From an uncultured Lachnospiraceae bacterium (GTDB lineage: Bacteria > Bacillota > Clostridia > Lachnospirales > Lachnospiraceae), in contig CAJTOO010000006.1 of NCBI GenBank assembly GCA_910577735.1, positions 1 through 64,000 on the forward strand: 64,000 bases of DNA, written 5' to 3'. Shown here one piece after another: positions 15,710 through 24,128 of the stretch. The position numbers were made by a program, and so were the translations under genes. The notes below the pieces were generated by a model. It worked only from the letters and a program-made list of their open reading frames with translations. It had not been told where the DNA came from and made no database searches. Position 1 is the first letter of the stretch. Every line of letters starts with the position of its first letter.

Positions 15710-17254
15710 TTGCTCAGTACAATTACATCAGGGGCAGTTTATGGTATTCACAGCTGTCTGATTCAGGTAGAGGTGGATGTCTCTCAGGGATTGCCATGCT
15801 TTCAAATTGTGGGATTGCCAGGCTCTGAGGTGCGGGAAGCCAGAGAACGTGTGAAGGTGGCACTGAAAAATATGGGTGTCAAACTGCCGCCCATGTGTAT
15901 TAATGTCAATCTTTCTCCGGCGGATTTGCCAAAGAGCGGCACCATGTTTGATCTGCCTGTGGCCGTTGGTATTATGACAGCACTGGCAAAAATCCCTAAG
16001 GAGGCAGTGGAGGGTACATTATTGCTTGGAGAACTGGGGCTGTCCGGAGAACTGAAACCGGTCAAGGGAGTGCTTCCTATTGTACGGGAGGCGGCCAGAC
16101 GGGGCGTCAGGAGATGTATCCTGCCTGTACGCAACGCATGGGAAGGGGCACTGATTCAGGAGGTGGAAAGTATCGGTATGGAAGATATTCATAGTACCAT
16201 TTCCTTTTTAATGGGTGAGGAATCGGAAAATACCGGAGTATGCCATGGTAATCCCGTAAATCTGGAAACGATTATGAGGCAGGAGGATGAGAACAAGACA
16301 CTTGATTTTGCTGATATAAGCGGTCAGGAGGGACTCAAGCGGGCGGCAGAAGTAGCTGCAGCCGGTTTCCATCATCTTCTGATCATCGGGCCGCCCGGCT
16401 CTGGCAAGACCATGTTGGCCAGGAGGCTTCCGACAATTCTGCCGCCTCTTTCTCTGGAGGAAAGTCTGGAAGTATCTACAATCTATAGCATATCGGGGCT
16501 ATTGCAGTCTGCCTCATCTCTCAAGACTTCAAGACCATTTTTAAATCCCCATCATACGATTACGGGCCGGGCATTGGCAGGTGGTGGCCGTGTTCCGGCA
16601 CCGGGACTGATCAGTCTGGCGCACAGAGGCGTTCTCTTTTTGGATGAGCTTCCGGAATTTAAGAGAGAGACGCTGGATATTCTAAGGCAGCCGCTGGAAG
16701 ATAAGAAGGTACAGATTGCCAGGAGCAGTGGCAATTATATTTATCCGGCGGATTTCATGCTGGTGGGGGCCATGAATCCCTGCCCCTGCGGTTTCTATCC
16801 GGATATGGGACGCTGCCGCTGTACGCCTTATGAGGTCAGACGCTATCTGGGGCGGATTTCCGGGCCCATTTTAGACCGCATGGATATCTGTGTGGAGGCA
16901 GTGCCCATGGAGTTTCATGATATTACTTGTCATACGGCGGGGGAGAGCAGCAGTGATATCAGGAAACGGGTGATGGCGGCCAGAGAGAAGCAAAAGGAAC
17001 GGTTTGCCGGCACTGGTATACAGTTTAATGCGGACATGGGTACGGGTGAGGTGGAGAAATATTGTAGATTGGGGAGCCGTGAGGCGCAGTATATGGAGAG
17101 AATGTTTGTCAGCATGCAGTTATCTGCCAGGGCTTATCACAGAATCCTGAAGGTGGCCAGAACCATTGCAGACCTGGAAGGAAGCGGCGAAATCAGGGAG
17201 ATACATCTGTCAGAGGCTGTCTGTTATAGAGGGATAGACCATAAATATTGGTAA
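15710..17254 (+). CDS. comM: ComM/YifB-family Mg-chelatase-like AAA+ helicase
   Basis: 514 residues. ComM is a hexameric helicase that promotes branch migration during natural transformation in Gram-negative bacteria; clostridial homologues are annotated YifB or Mg-chelatase-like. The N-terminal Lon-like domain starts LSTITSGAVYGI and includes VGLPGSEVREARERV. The AAA+ core has Walker A GPPGSGKT near residue 228 and Walker B HRGVLFLDELPEF. The C-terminal Mg-chelatase part carries GAMNPCPCGFY with the typical cysteines. The start is TTG at 15710 with aaggagg (15695-15701) eight bases upstream; no better ATG exists. The next gene is dprA, another transformation gene, 71 bases on. Confidence 0.92.
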   Translation: MLSTITSGAVYGIHSCLIQVEVDVSQGLPCFQIVGLPGSEVREARERVKVALKNMGVKLPPMCINVNLSPADLPKSGTMFDLPVAVGIMTALAKIPKEAVEGTLLLGELGLSGELKPVKGVLPIVREAARRGVRRCILPVRNAWEGALIQEVESIGMEDIHSTISFLMGEESENTGVCHGNPVNLETIMRQEDENKTLDFADISGQEGLKRAAEVAAAGFHHLLIIGPPGSGKTMLARRLPTILPPLSLEESLEVSTIYSISGLLQSASSLKTSRPFLNPHHTITGRALAGGGRVPAPGLISLAHRGVLFLDELPEFKRETLDILRQPLEDKKVQIARSSGNYIYPADFMLVGAMNPCPCGFYPDMGRCRCTPYEVRRYLGRISGPILDRMDICVEAVPMEFHDITCHTAGESSSDIRKRVMAAREKQKERFAGTGIQFNADMGTGEVEKYCRLGSREAQYMERMFVSMQLSARAYHRILKVARTIADLEGSGEIREIHLSEAVCYRGIDHKYW

Positions 17255-17325
17255 ATAACAATTGATATGAAAACAAAGAGGGAAAAGAAGGGCGGAAAAC
17301 GGAGGCAAATGAAAGGAGAAGGCAG

Positions 17326-18447
17326 ATGACAGAACAGGATAAGGCGTACATACACTGGCTGTATCAGGCTGTAGGTATGGGAAACAGAGGACTGTTAAGA
17401 GGACTGGAAGAGATTGGCACACCACAGGAAATCTATCAGATGGCGGTTTCTGACAGTCTGAAAGAGAAAGTATCCAAACGGTATCAGCATAAAATATCAT
17501 ATGTAATGGAATTTGCGGAAGGATATGATGTGCAGGGAGAGTATGAACGTATGATAGACAGGGGGATTAGGATGGTTACGCTTGCGGAAGAGGATTTTCC
17601 CAGGAAATTAAAGGACATTCCGGATTCGCCGTATGTTTTATATTATGTGGGCAGGCTGCCTTTGGTCGATCATAAAACAGTGGCGGTGATAGGAGCCAGG
17701 GACTGTACGGAATATGGCAGGTATATGGCAGGGCAATTCGGTGCCGGACTGGCACAGGCAGGTGTACAGGTGATCAGCGGCATGGCCAGGGGGATTGACG
17801 GTATCGGGCAGCAGGCGGCTCTTAAGGCAGGCGGGTATTCTCTGGGTGTGTTGGGATGCGGTGTGGATATCTGTTATCCAAAGAAAAACCAGGAATTGTA
17901 TGATGCTTTGATCAGGCAGGGAGGAATCTGCTCTGAGTATCCGCCGGGCATCGGCCCTCGGGCTATCCTTTTTCCGCCCAGGAACCGAATCATCAGTGGC
18001 ATGGCGGACGCGGTGCTGGTGATCGAGGCCAAGGATAAGAGCGGCACCCTGATCACAGTGGATATGGCGCTGGAACAGGGCAAAGAAGTCTATGCTCTTC
18101 CGGGCCGTGGGACAGATCCTTTGAGCCGCGGGTGTAACCGCCTGATCAGACAGGGTGCAGGGCTGGTGTCAACACCCGGGGAATTGCTGCAGGAACTGCT
18201 TGCAGATTACCAGAAGGAAGAAGAGACGTTCCAGCATGAACTGGTCTTTTTGGAAAAGGAGAAGCAGGATATCCTGAGGCTGACAGACATCAATCCCCAG
18301 TCGGCAGAAGTTTTGCAGCGCAGATATGTGGAGGAGTGTGGCAAATATATGACTTTGCCAGCGTTTCTGCATGAACTGTTACAACTTTGTGCAGCCGGAT
18401 ATGTAAAACAGGTGGGCGGAAGCTATTTTGCCAGATGTATGGAATGA
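17326..18447 (+). CDS. dprA: DNA-processing protein DprA
   Basis: 373 residues. DprA binds incoming single-stranded DNA and loads RecA during transformation. The Rossmann-like core is clear: VAVIGARDCTEYG, VISGMARGIDGIGQQAAL, LGVLGCGVDICYP and FPPRNRIISGMADAVLVIEA, ending with DMALEQGKEVYALPG. An N-terminal SAM-like helical part and a C-terminal winged-helix-like part (about the last 70 residues) flank it. aaaggagaa precedes the ATG at 17326. The gene is placed between comM and pilB, so competence and pilus genes alternate here. Confidence 0.95.
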   Translation: MTEQDKAYIHWLYQAVGMGNRGLLRGLEEIGTPQEIYQMAVSDSLKEKVSKRYQHKISYVMEFAEGYDVQGEYERMIDRGIRMVTLAEEDFPRKLKDIPDSPYVLYYVGRLPLVDHKTVAVIGARDCTEYGRYMAGQFGAGLAQAGVQVISGMARGIDGIGQQAALKAGGYSLGVLGCGVDICYPKKNQELYDALIRQGGICSEYPPGIGPRAILFPPRNRIISGMADAVLVIEAKDKSGTLITVDMALEQGKEVYALPGRGTDPLSRGCNRLIRQGAGLVSTPGELLQELLADYQKEEETFQHELVFLEKEKQDILRLTDINPQSAEVLQRRYVEECGKYMTLPAFLHELLQLCAAGYVKQVGGSYFARCME

Positions 18448-18509
18448 GGTAAAAGACAAATCAAATCTTGCACCTTATAGTGATAAAGAGTAAAATAAAT
18501 ACAAATAAA

Positions 18510-18527
18510 GTACGGTGTAAACTGTAC
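18510..18527. promoter_or_regulatory. Imperfect palindrome upstream of pilB
   Basis: GTACGGTGTAAACTGTAC is an imperfect inverted repeat with GTAC at both ends, about 50 bases before pilB. A CAGGGC/GCCCTG hairpin follows within the leader at about 18541-18565. It could be an operator site; no regulator is identified. Confidence 0.25.
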
Positions 18528-18579
18528 ATAAAGAGGGTGTCAGGGCCTTGTGACATGAGCCCTGGAGTGGGGGATTAAG

Positions 18580-20274
18580 ATGGATTATAACAGGAAAAAG
18601 CTGCGTCTGGGAGACGTGCTGGTAAATAACGGCGTTATCTCAGCAGAAGATTTACAAAAAGGATTGGAGCTGCAAAAGGGCAGCGGACGCAAATTGGGCG
18701 AAACCCTGGTGGATGAGGGACTTGCCACAGAAGAGAATATAGCGAAGGCGCTGAGTAAGCAGTTCCATTATGATATGGTGGATTTGCAGAATGTGGAGAT
18801 TGAGCAGGACATTCTGTCTCTTGTACCGGCAAGTGTCCTGAAAAAGCATAAGGCGCTGCCCTTTGAATATTCTCCCGATAATATGAATGTACTCAGGGTT
18901 GCCATGTCGGATCCTATGGATATGGCGGCTATGGACGATATCAATATCATCACCAACCTGCAGGTGGAACCGGTGGTAGTAACCACTGGCAGTGTTATGC
19001 TGGCGCTGGATCGTTACTATGGTCAGGCGGAAGTGAATTCCGCGCTGGAAGAGTACACCAGGGAAAAAGAAAGCCAGATGGTGGAGCAGGAGGACATGTA
19101 CAGTGAGGATGTCAACAACTCTCCGATCGTACAGCTGGTAAAGGGCATGATCGACCAGGCGGTCAGGCAGCGTGCTTCTGATATCCATATTGAGCCCATG
19201 GAACGTCAGGTGCGGATTCGCTATCGTATTGACGGCGCCCTGTATGAAAAGGCAACCTACAGCATCAGACTGCTTCCGGCTATTGTAGCCCGTGTGAAGA
19301 TCATCGGCGGTATGGATATTTCAGAGAAAAGAAAACCCCAGGATGGGCGTATCACACAGATTGTGGACAGAAAAGAATTTGATATCCGTGCATCAATTCT
19401 GCCTACGGTCTATGGAGAGAAGATCGTTATGCGTCTTACTTCCAAGAATGCCCTGACCAGGGAGAAGAGCCAACTGGGACTTAGGCCGGATGAACTAAAG
19501 AAGTTTGACCATATTTTAAAGAATCCCCATGGAATCCTGTTGGTGACAGGGCCTACCGGAAGCGGTAAATCCACCACATTGTATACGGCGCTCAGTGAGC
19601 TTAACAAAGAGGATGTTAACATTATTACAGTGGAAGACCCTGTGGAGGCAAATATTGATGGTATCAATCAGGTACAGGTGAATAATAAAGCGAATCTGAC
19701 CTTTGCTTCGGCGCTAAGATCCATTCTCAGACAGGATCCGGACATCATCATGATCGGTGAGATTCGTGACCAGGAGACAGCATCTATCGCTGTACAGGCG
19801 TCTATCACAGGGCATCTGGTGGTATCCACCCTGCACACCAACTCTGCGGCCAGTACCATTACCAGATTGGCAGATATGGGTATAGAGCCCTATTTGATTG
19901 CAGATTCCACCATAGGCGTTATCGCGCAGAGACTGGTGCGCCGCCTTTGCCCGGAGTGTAAACGGAAAAAGAAAGCAGATGCGGAGGAACTGGAACTTTT
20001 GATGCTTGCGCCGGAGGAAGATGTGACAATCTATGAGCCCTGCGGCTGTCCTAAATGTGACGGTACCGGATTTAAGGGGCGTATCGGTGTCTATGAGATT
20101 ATGGAAGTGACCCAGTCCTTAAAGACCATTATCAGCAAGAACGGTTCTGCGGAGGATATTAAGAACAAGGCACTTGAAGAGGGCATGAATACCCTGCGCA
20201 TGTGTGCTACAAGGTATGTCATGGAAGGTATTACTTCCGTTCAGGAAATGATGAGAGTATCGTTTGATATTTAG
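18580..20274 (+). CDS. pilB: Type IV pilus assembly ATPase PilB (GspE family)
   Basis: 564 residues. PilB powers pilus extension. The N-terminal MshEN/GspE-N domain (KLRLGDVLVNNGVIS, residues 5-20, continuing to about 150) resembles the region that can bind c-di-GMP in some MshE/PilB proteins; here this is only a possibility. The ATPase core has GPTGSGKST near residue 325, IITVEDPVE, IIMIGEIRD and VVSTLHTNSA. The tetracysteine zinc motif CPEC...CGCPKCDGTG lies near residues 465-500, typical of PilB/GspE and absent from PilT. The start ATG has a ggggga site. This is the last pilus gene before the accessory block. Confidence 0.95.
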   Translation: MDYNRKKLRLGDVLVNNGVISAEDLQKGLELQKGSGRKLGETLVDEGLATEENIAKALSKQFHYDMVDLQNVEIEQDILSLVPASVLKKHKALPFEYSPDNMNVLRVAMSDPMDMAAMDDINIITNLQVEPVVVTTGSVMLALDRYYGQAEVNSALEEYTREKESQMVEQEDMYSEDVNNSPIVQLVKGMIDQAVRQRASDIHIEPMERQVRIRYRIDGALYEKATYSIRLLPAIVARVKIIGGMDISEKRKPQDGRITQIVDRKEFDIRASILPTVYGEKIVMRLTSKNALTREKSQLGLRPDELKKFDHILKNPHGILLVTGPTGSGKSTTLYTALSELNKEDVNIITVEDPVEANIDGINQVQVNNKANLTFASALRSILRQDPDIIMIGEIRDQETASIAVQASITGHLVVSTLHTNSAASTITRLADMGIEPYLIADSTIGVIAQRLVRRLCPECKRKKKADAEELELLMLAPEEDVTIYEPCGCPKCDGTGFKGRIGVYEIMEVTQSLKTIISKNGSAEDIKNKALEEGMNTLRMCATRYVMEGITSVQEMMRVSFDI

Positions 20275-20375
20275 ATGTGTAAAAATATATCCTGAAAATA
20301 TTGTCATGAATAGTTTCTGGAATGACAAGAAGTAAGAATTAACGAAAATTCATATATATTCATATTGAAATAAGG

Positions 20376-20404
20376 TTGACAGACATCGGAGATTGCAGTA
20401 TTCT
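20376..20404 (+). promoter_or_regulatory. Candidate promoter of the Rpn-family gene
   Basis: TTGACA (20376-20381), 17 bases, TATTCT (20399-20404). The 170-base leader includes a CAGCCGG/CCGGCTG hairpin at about 20413-20448. Confidence 0.5.
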
Positions 20405-20574
20405 AATAATATGGCAGCCGGTCATCATGGCATATGGGGCCGGCTGTATCTAGCAGTGGGATTCGTCCCACATCTGACATTCTGGCAGATTCTGCCAAGA
20501 TTTCACAGATACGGCAGAGTTTGCAGAAAGCAGTTTATGAAAAATGCTCATATAACTCTGCAAGGAGGAGCTAT

Positions 20575-21483
20575 ATGGGACAAAAAGATTTGGCGGCCAA
20601 GCAATTTGAGAGCAGTCCGGCAGTATTTGCAGACCTTATTAATGCACTTGTCTATGAAGGAGAGCAGGTGATATTGCCAGCAGATTTAAGACCGGCACCA
20701 ACGGAAACATTATATTCTGCACAGAATGGGGTACTACGTAACCAGTATAATGATGTGAGCAAATATGAAATACGGTATGGCAGGATTAAGATGCAATATA
20801 CTTTGGAGAACCAATCCAGCCCTGATTATAAGATATTGTTTCGCAAAGCCAGTTACGAAGGGGCCATTTACAGACAGCAGTATGACAGCAAAGATACCTA
20901 CCCGGCGATTATGTTGGTATTATATTGGGGGGATGCAGAGTGGAATGGCAGCTCTGATTTGTTTGGATTTTTCCGCAGGAGAAGGATTCATCGCATGGCT
21001 AGAAAATATATTGATAATATTAGCCTGCATATGTATTCCATGAAATCTCTGCCGGAAGAAATAAGAAAGAGATTTAAGAGTGATATGCGAGTGATAGTTG
21101 ATTATCTGGCTGAAGGTGAAAAATATATACCTGGAAAACAGAAGATAACGGATGTAGATGGAACAATGCATATGCTGTATGCCCTGACAGGAGAGACGGA
21201 TTTTATTGAAAGCATTGGGGCATTGCAGGAACAACAGGAGAAAGGTGAGGAGGTTACCATGGGATATGCACTGAGTAAATACAAAGAAATGGGGCGGGAG
21301 CAGGGAATAAAAGAAGGAATAAGAGAAGGAATAAAAGAAGAAAAAATACGCTGCGCGAAGGCTTTTGTGGAGGAGACTGCAATGCAGAAACAGCCCAGAG
21401 AGTATGTTCTGGGCATTCTGCAGACCTGTTTCCAATTGAAAGAGGAAGAGGCTTTAAGTTTGTACCAGGAGGGAATGCTGTAA
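20575..21483 (+). CDS. Rpn-family recombination-promoting nuclease / PDDEXK_2 transposase-like protein
   Basis: 302 residues. The N-terminal MGQKDLAAKQFESSPAVFAD, NALVYEGEQV and the following ILPADL, plus the central YEGAIYRQQYDSKDTYPAIM and LVLYWG, match Lachnospiraceae Rpn proteins, which have a PD-(D/E)xK nuclease fold. Rpn proteins increase RecA-independent recombination in E. coli; the role here is unknown. The C-terminus carries short basic/acidic repeats (GIKEGIREGIKE), typical of the family. I chose the ATG at 20575 because aaggaggag (20562-20570) precedes it; upstream in-frame starts have no site. A decayed copy of its 3' region lies at 23.1 kb. Confidence 0.85.
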   Translation: MGQKDLAAKQFESSPAVFADLINALVYEGEQVILPADLRPAPTETLYSAQNGVLRNQYNDVSKYEIRYGRIKMQYTLENQSSPDYKILFRKASYEGAIYRQQYDSKDTYPAIMLVLYWGDAEWNGSSDLFGFFRRRRIHRMARKYIDNISLHMYSMKSLPEEIRKRFKSDMRVIVDYLAEGEKYIPGKQKITDVDGTMHMLYALTGETDFIESIGALQEQQEKGEEVTMGYALSKYKEMGREQGIKEGIREGIKEEKIRCAKAFVEETAMQKQPREYVLGILQTCFQLKEEEALSLYQEGML

Positions 21484-21767
21484 AGAGACGTGCTTTTTAA
21501 CAGCTTGACGAGAAAATTCTGGAACTGGTATACAAAATTTTATAATTGATGAAATTTAGAATGGTTGATTGAACTAGAAGTATAAATGTGATAAATTAAA
21601 ATATAAGAAGTTTGTTATAATATGTAAAAGCAAATGTGATATGCGCTAGCAATATTTCGCTTTTGATCGGAAAGCTGTGTTAAGATATTGATGATTGACA
21701 AAGGGTGTTTTAGGTTTAGAAAGGTTGAGCGAAATTCATGTTTGCTGAAAGGCATAAGGAAACCAGT
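21484..21767 (+). promoter_or_regulatory. AT-rich intergenic region with candidate promoter
   Basis: 284 bases without a gene. The only structured signal is TTGACG (21504-21509), 18 bases, TATACA near 21528, an acceptable sigma-A pair for the hypothetical gene downstream. A second TTGACA near 21697 has no convincing -10 box. The base composition becomes clearly more AT-rich from here to about 23.1 kb than in the flanking pilus genes. Confidence 0.35.
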
Positions 21768-23069
21768 ATGAGTGATACGAAAGATAAGAATTCAAGAGGA
21801 ATACTTGTTGATTTTAGAAGCGGCAGTGGAGTTGGGGAAAGCGTGTCGGAAGATGAAGAAAAATCAAATGAAGCAGATGATAAATGGTCATTGCGTATTA
21901 TAGGACGGAAAGTGTGGAAATTCATAAATACTGGTATTGGAGTAGCGCTTTTATGTGCGGTGATGCCGGTGGCGTTTAAAGTACATGATTTTATAAGGGA
22001 TACTGAGAGAGCTATTGATCAAATGGCGACTAAAAGTGATACAGAGGGAATTAACTCACAAATTGAAGATATGACCGGAGTCATAAAGGATGTCATAGAG
22101 GATTATGAAAAATTAGATGATACAGTTGGTGATTTAAAAACGACAGTTGAAATTACAAAAAACGAAATGTATGGTTTGAAGAGATTGAAAGCGGAACCTA
22201 ATGTTGCAGTAGAAATCTTGAAGCTATCTCAAAAAGATGATATTAGTTCAAGCAATCAAGCAATGTGGGATGAAGGGGATATAGTCGCGTCAGATGAAGA
22301 TGATATTGAAAATATTACCGCAAAAGAATTAGAAAATCAAAAAATGATATTATCATATGTAGAAGGTGAACAAGAAATATTGTTTTATGGAAAATTTTCC
22401 AAAAACAATAGATGGGATGGTAATTGTATTTTAAACGTATATTTGGGAAATGAGCTGCAGATGGTTACAGAAGCAGAATATGATGATGGTAAACTTATAG
22501 GATATCGGCAAGCGTATACGTTTACTACGAAACTTGAAAAAGAAGTATGGTGTATCTCAAAACGTGAATGTACAGAAAACGGAAATCTAGGTGACAGCTG
22601 GAATTATTATAAAAAGGAAGATATAGAAAAGGAATATGATTCGGAAAAGGAGGATCAGAAGCTTAACATAGTTACTGTGTGGCAGGTGCAAGACCGTGTA
22701 AGAAATAACGTAGAGGGATTTTATCATGGTCTTACATCTGAGGGGGCATATAATGATGATACGGGTGAGGCTTATCTGGTGAAGTTTTCTTTTGACGGGA
22801 CGGTGAGAACTCTTTATAAGGGTAATTTCTCTGATGGAGAATTTTCAGGTACTTTGGATCAGCCAGCTTGGATGATTGGAAGAAAAGAAGAGAAGATAGA
22901 CTCGAAATATGCGTATTATAAAGGTGAATTTAATGAAGATGGGAATCCGGCAAACAGCGGTGGATGGAAATATGGGCTGGAATATCAGGATATTATAGAA
23001 TATACAAGTCCATATTTCTTTAAGTGTAAGCTAAAATGGTATGGATTCGACAATGCTGGTACAGCATAA
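21768..23069 (+). CDS. Unknown membrane protein with coiled coil and MORN-like repeats
   Basis: 433 residues; I do not recognise a named family. An acidic N-terminal cytoplasmic segment (about 55 residues) leads to one predicted membrane segment, NTGIGVALLCAVMPVAF. A region rich in heptad-like Leu/Ile and Asp/Glu (about residues 75-140) follows and could be a coiled coil. The C-terminal half has short beta-type segments resembling MORN repeats: FYGKFSKNNRWDG, LYKGNFSDGEFSG and YYKGEFNEDG. The ATG at 21768 (aagga at 21756-21760) is preferred over an upstream ATG at 21738. Its AT-rich composition suggests acquisition by transfer. It sits between an Rpn gene and an Rpn remnant. Confidence 0.65.
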   Translation: MSDTKDKNSRGILVDFRSGSGVGESVSEDEEKSNEADDKWSLRIIGRKVWKFINTGIGVALLCAVMPVAFKVHDFIRDTERAIDQMATKSDTEGINSQIEDMTGVIKDVIEDYEKLDDTVGDLKTTVEITKNEMYGLKRLKAEPNVAVEILKLSQKDDISSSNQAMWDEGDIVASDEDDIENITAKELENQKMILSYVEGEQEILFYGKFSKNNRWDGNCILNVYLGNELQMVTEAEYDDGKLIGYRQAYTFTTKLEKEVWCISKRECTENGNLGDSWNYYKKEDIEKEYDSEKEDQKLNIVTVWQVQDRVRNNVEGFYHGLTSEGAYNDDTGEAYLVKFSFDGTVRTLYKGNFSDGEFSGTLDQPAWMIGRKEEKIDSKYAYYKGEFNEDGNPANSGGWKYGLEYQDIIEYTSPYFFKCKLKWYGFDNAGTA

Positions 23070-23135
23070 ATTATGTGACTTGAATTTTACATATAAATGT
23101 TACCTATTAGATAAAACAAGATAAGTTACATTAGT

Positions 23136-23202
23136 AGGAACAACAGGAGAGGCAGTTATCATGGGACAGGATATGCACTGAGTAGTGCAAGGAGATGGGG
23201 CT
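23136..23202 (+). pseudogene. Decayed remnant of an Rpn-family gene 3' region
   Basis: The stretch GGAACAACAGGAG...ATATGCACTGAGTA...GGAGATGGGGC lines up with bases 21225-21297 of the intact Rpn gene (encoding the ALQEQQEKGEEVTMGYALSKYKEMG region). A few bases are inserted or deleted and there is no open frame. It shows that a second Rpn copy once stood here. The alignment was made by eye. Confidence 0.6.
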
Positions 23203-23236
23203 GTCGCACTAAGTAATTAGTGCGCAGCTCCTTTTT
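23197..23236 (+). terminator. Intrinsic terminator, likely insertion target of the group II intron
   Basis: GGGGCTG...GCACTAA pairs with TTAGTGC...CAGCTCC around a four-base loop and is followed by TTTTT (23232-23236). The group II intron starts one or two bases later. Confidence 0.8.
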
Positions 23237-23237
23237 A

Positions 23238-24013
23238 GTATGACGGGCATGCCCGTGTTCTGTGGTGAAAGTCGTGTGTTCTGCAAGCTGTCAACAGCTT
23301 GCCAGTGAAAGTCTGGTCGGAGTAATCGCAGTGAGCTCCGTAGCAAGCAGCCAGTGCTTTTGGGGGACCGATTGTGCTGAAGCGGTGTATGCCTATGTGA
23401 AATAGGTGCAAGTTGGCAGTCCGTAACATTAAGTGAATCAAGAGCAAAGAGGGTCATGCATTCAGTGGCGGACTGGATGAAGAGGAAACTGGGGCTGAAG
23501 GTCAACATGACGAAGACTCATATCGCAAGGACGCAGAAGCTGAAATACCTTGAATCTGGATTCTACAAGGACAGCAAGGCAAAAGAATGGAGATGCAGAC
23601 TCCATCAGGACTCTGTGAAGAAATTCAAGAGCAGGCTGAAAGAGTTGACTAGCAGGAAAATTTCCGGGACAGTCACAGGTAAGGTTGAGAGAATCAGTCA
23701 GGTGACAAGAGTCAGAATCATCATTTGGAAGCAATGGAAAGTTCTGAAGAAGCGCCAATGGGGATTGCAGAAGCTTGGGATAGGTAAAAACGAGGCAAGA
23801 CGAACTGCTTACTGGGGAGACCGATATCAGCTGGTTGCCACGAAATCATGTTTAAGCCGGGCGGTTTCTAAAGACGTACTCACCAAAGCAGGATTGGTAA
23901 GTTGTTTCGACTACTACAATGAACGTCGTGCTTTGAAGTTATGTTGAACCGCCGTATGCCGAACGGCACGTACTGGTGGTGTGAGAGGGGAGAGAAAATC
24001 TCCCCTACTCGAT
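23238..24013 (+). mobile_element. Internally deleted group II intron
   Basis: The 5' end GTATGACGGGCATGCCCGT resembles the GUGYG-type intron start. AAGTCTGGTCGG, GCAAGCAGCCAGTG and GGGGGACCG are recognisable domain I pieces. The 3' part has domain V (about 23945-23978, CCGTATGCCGAACGGCACGTA) and a domain VI hairpin with GGGGAGA/TCTCCCC, ending CTACTCGAT at 24013. The total is about 776 bases against roughly 2 kb or more for a complete intron, so most of the RT gene and part of the RNA are gone. Its position directly behind an intrinsic terminator is typical of group IIC introns. The boundaries are inferred, not proven. Confidence 0.75.
23456..23947 (+). pseudogene. Group II intron reverse transcriptase/maturase, truncated remnant
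   Basis: 163 codons that correspond only to the end of the intron-encoded protein. KLGLKVNMTKTHIAR and LKYLESGFYKDSKAKEWRC match the end of the RT domain; DSVKKFKSRLKELTSRK begins the maturase (X) domain; RIIIWKQWKVLKKRQ and VSCFDYYNERR are the C-terminal parts. The RT catalytic region (YADD) and all N-terminal domains are missing. The usual stretch of about 25-30 residues around IRGWINYF is also missing between ISQV and TRVRIIIW, so domain X carries a separate in-frame deletion. It cannot be functional. Confidence 0.8.
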
Positions 24014-24056
24014 TGTGGACGATATATGCTATATTTGGGGACAAAAAGGAAAAATA

Positions 24057-24085
24057 TTGATGCAATAACGAAAATGAATTATAAT
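24057..24085 (+). promoter_or_regulatory. Promoter of the membrane-protein pair
   Basis: TTGATG (24057-24062), 17 bases, TATAAT (24080-24085). Near-consensus, 43 bases upstream of the ATG at 24129. Confidence 0.75.
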
Positions 24086-24128
24086 ATACAGCAGATGATA
24101 ATAAGTAGTAAAGTGCTGGGAGAAGATT

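Noticed and set aside
22839..22853. CodY-like 15-mer inside the MORN-like gene
   Set aside because: It is within coding sequence of an AT-rich gene and not near a promoter, so probably chance.
23456..23947. RT fragment as a diversity-generating retroelement
   Set aside because: The sequence is a maturase-type C-terminal end next to group II domains V and VI; no template/variable repeat pair was seen.
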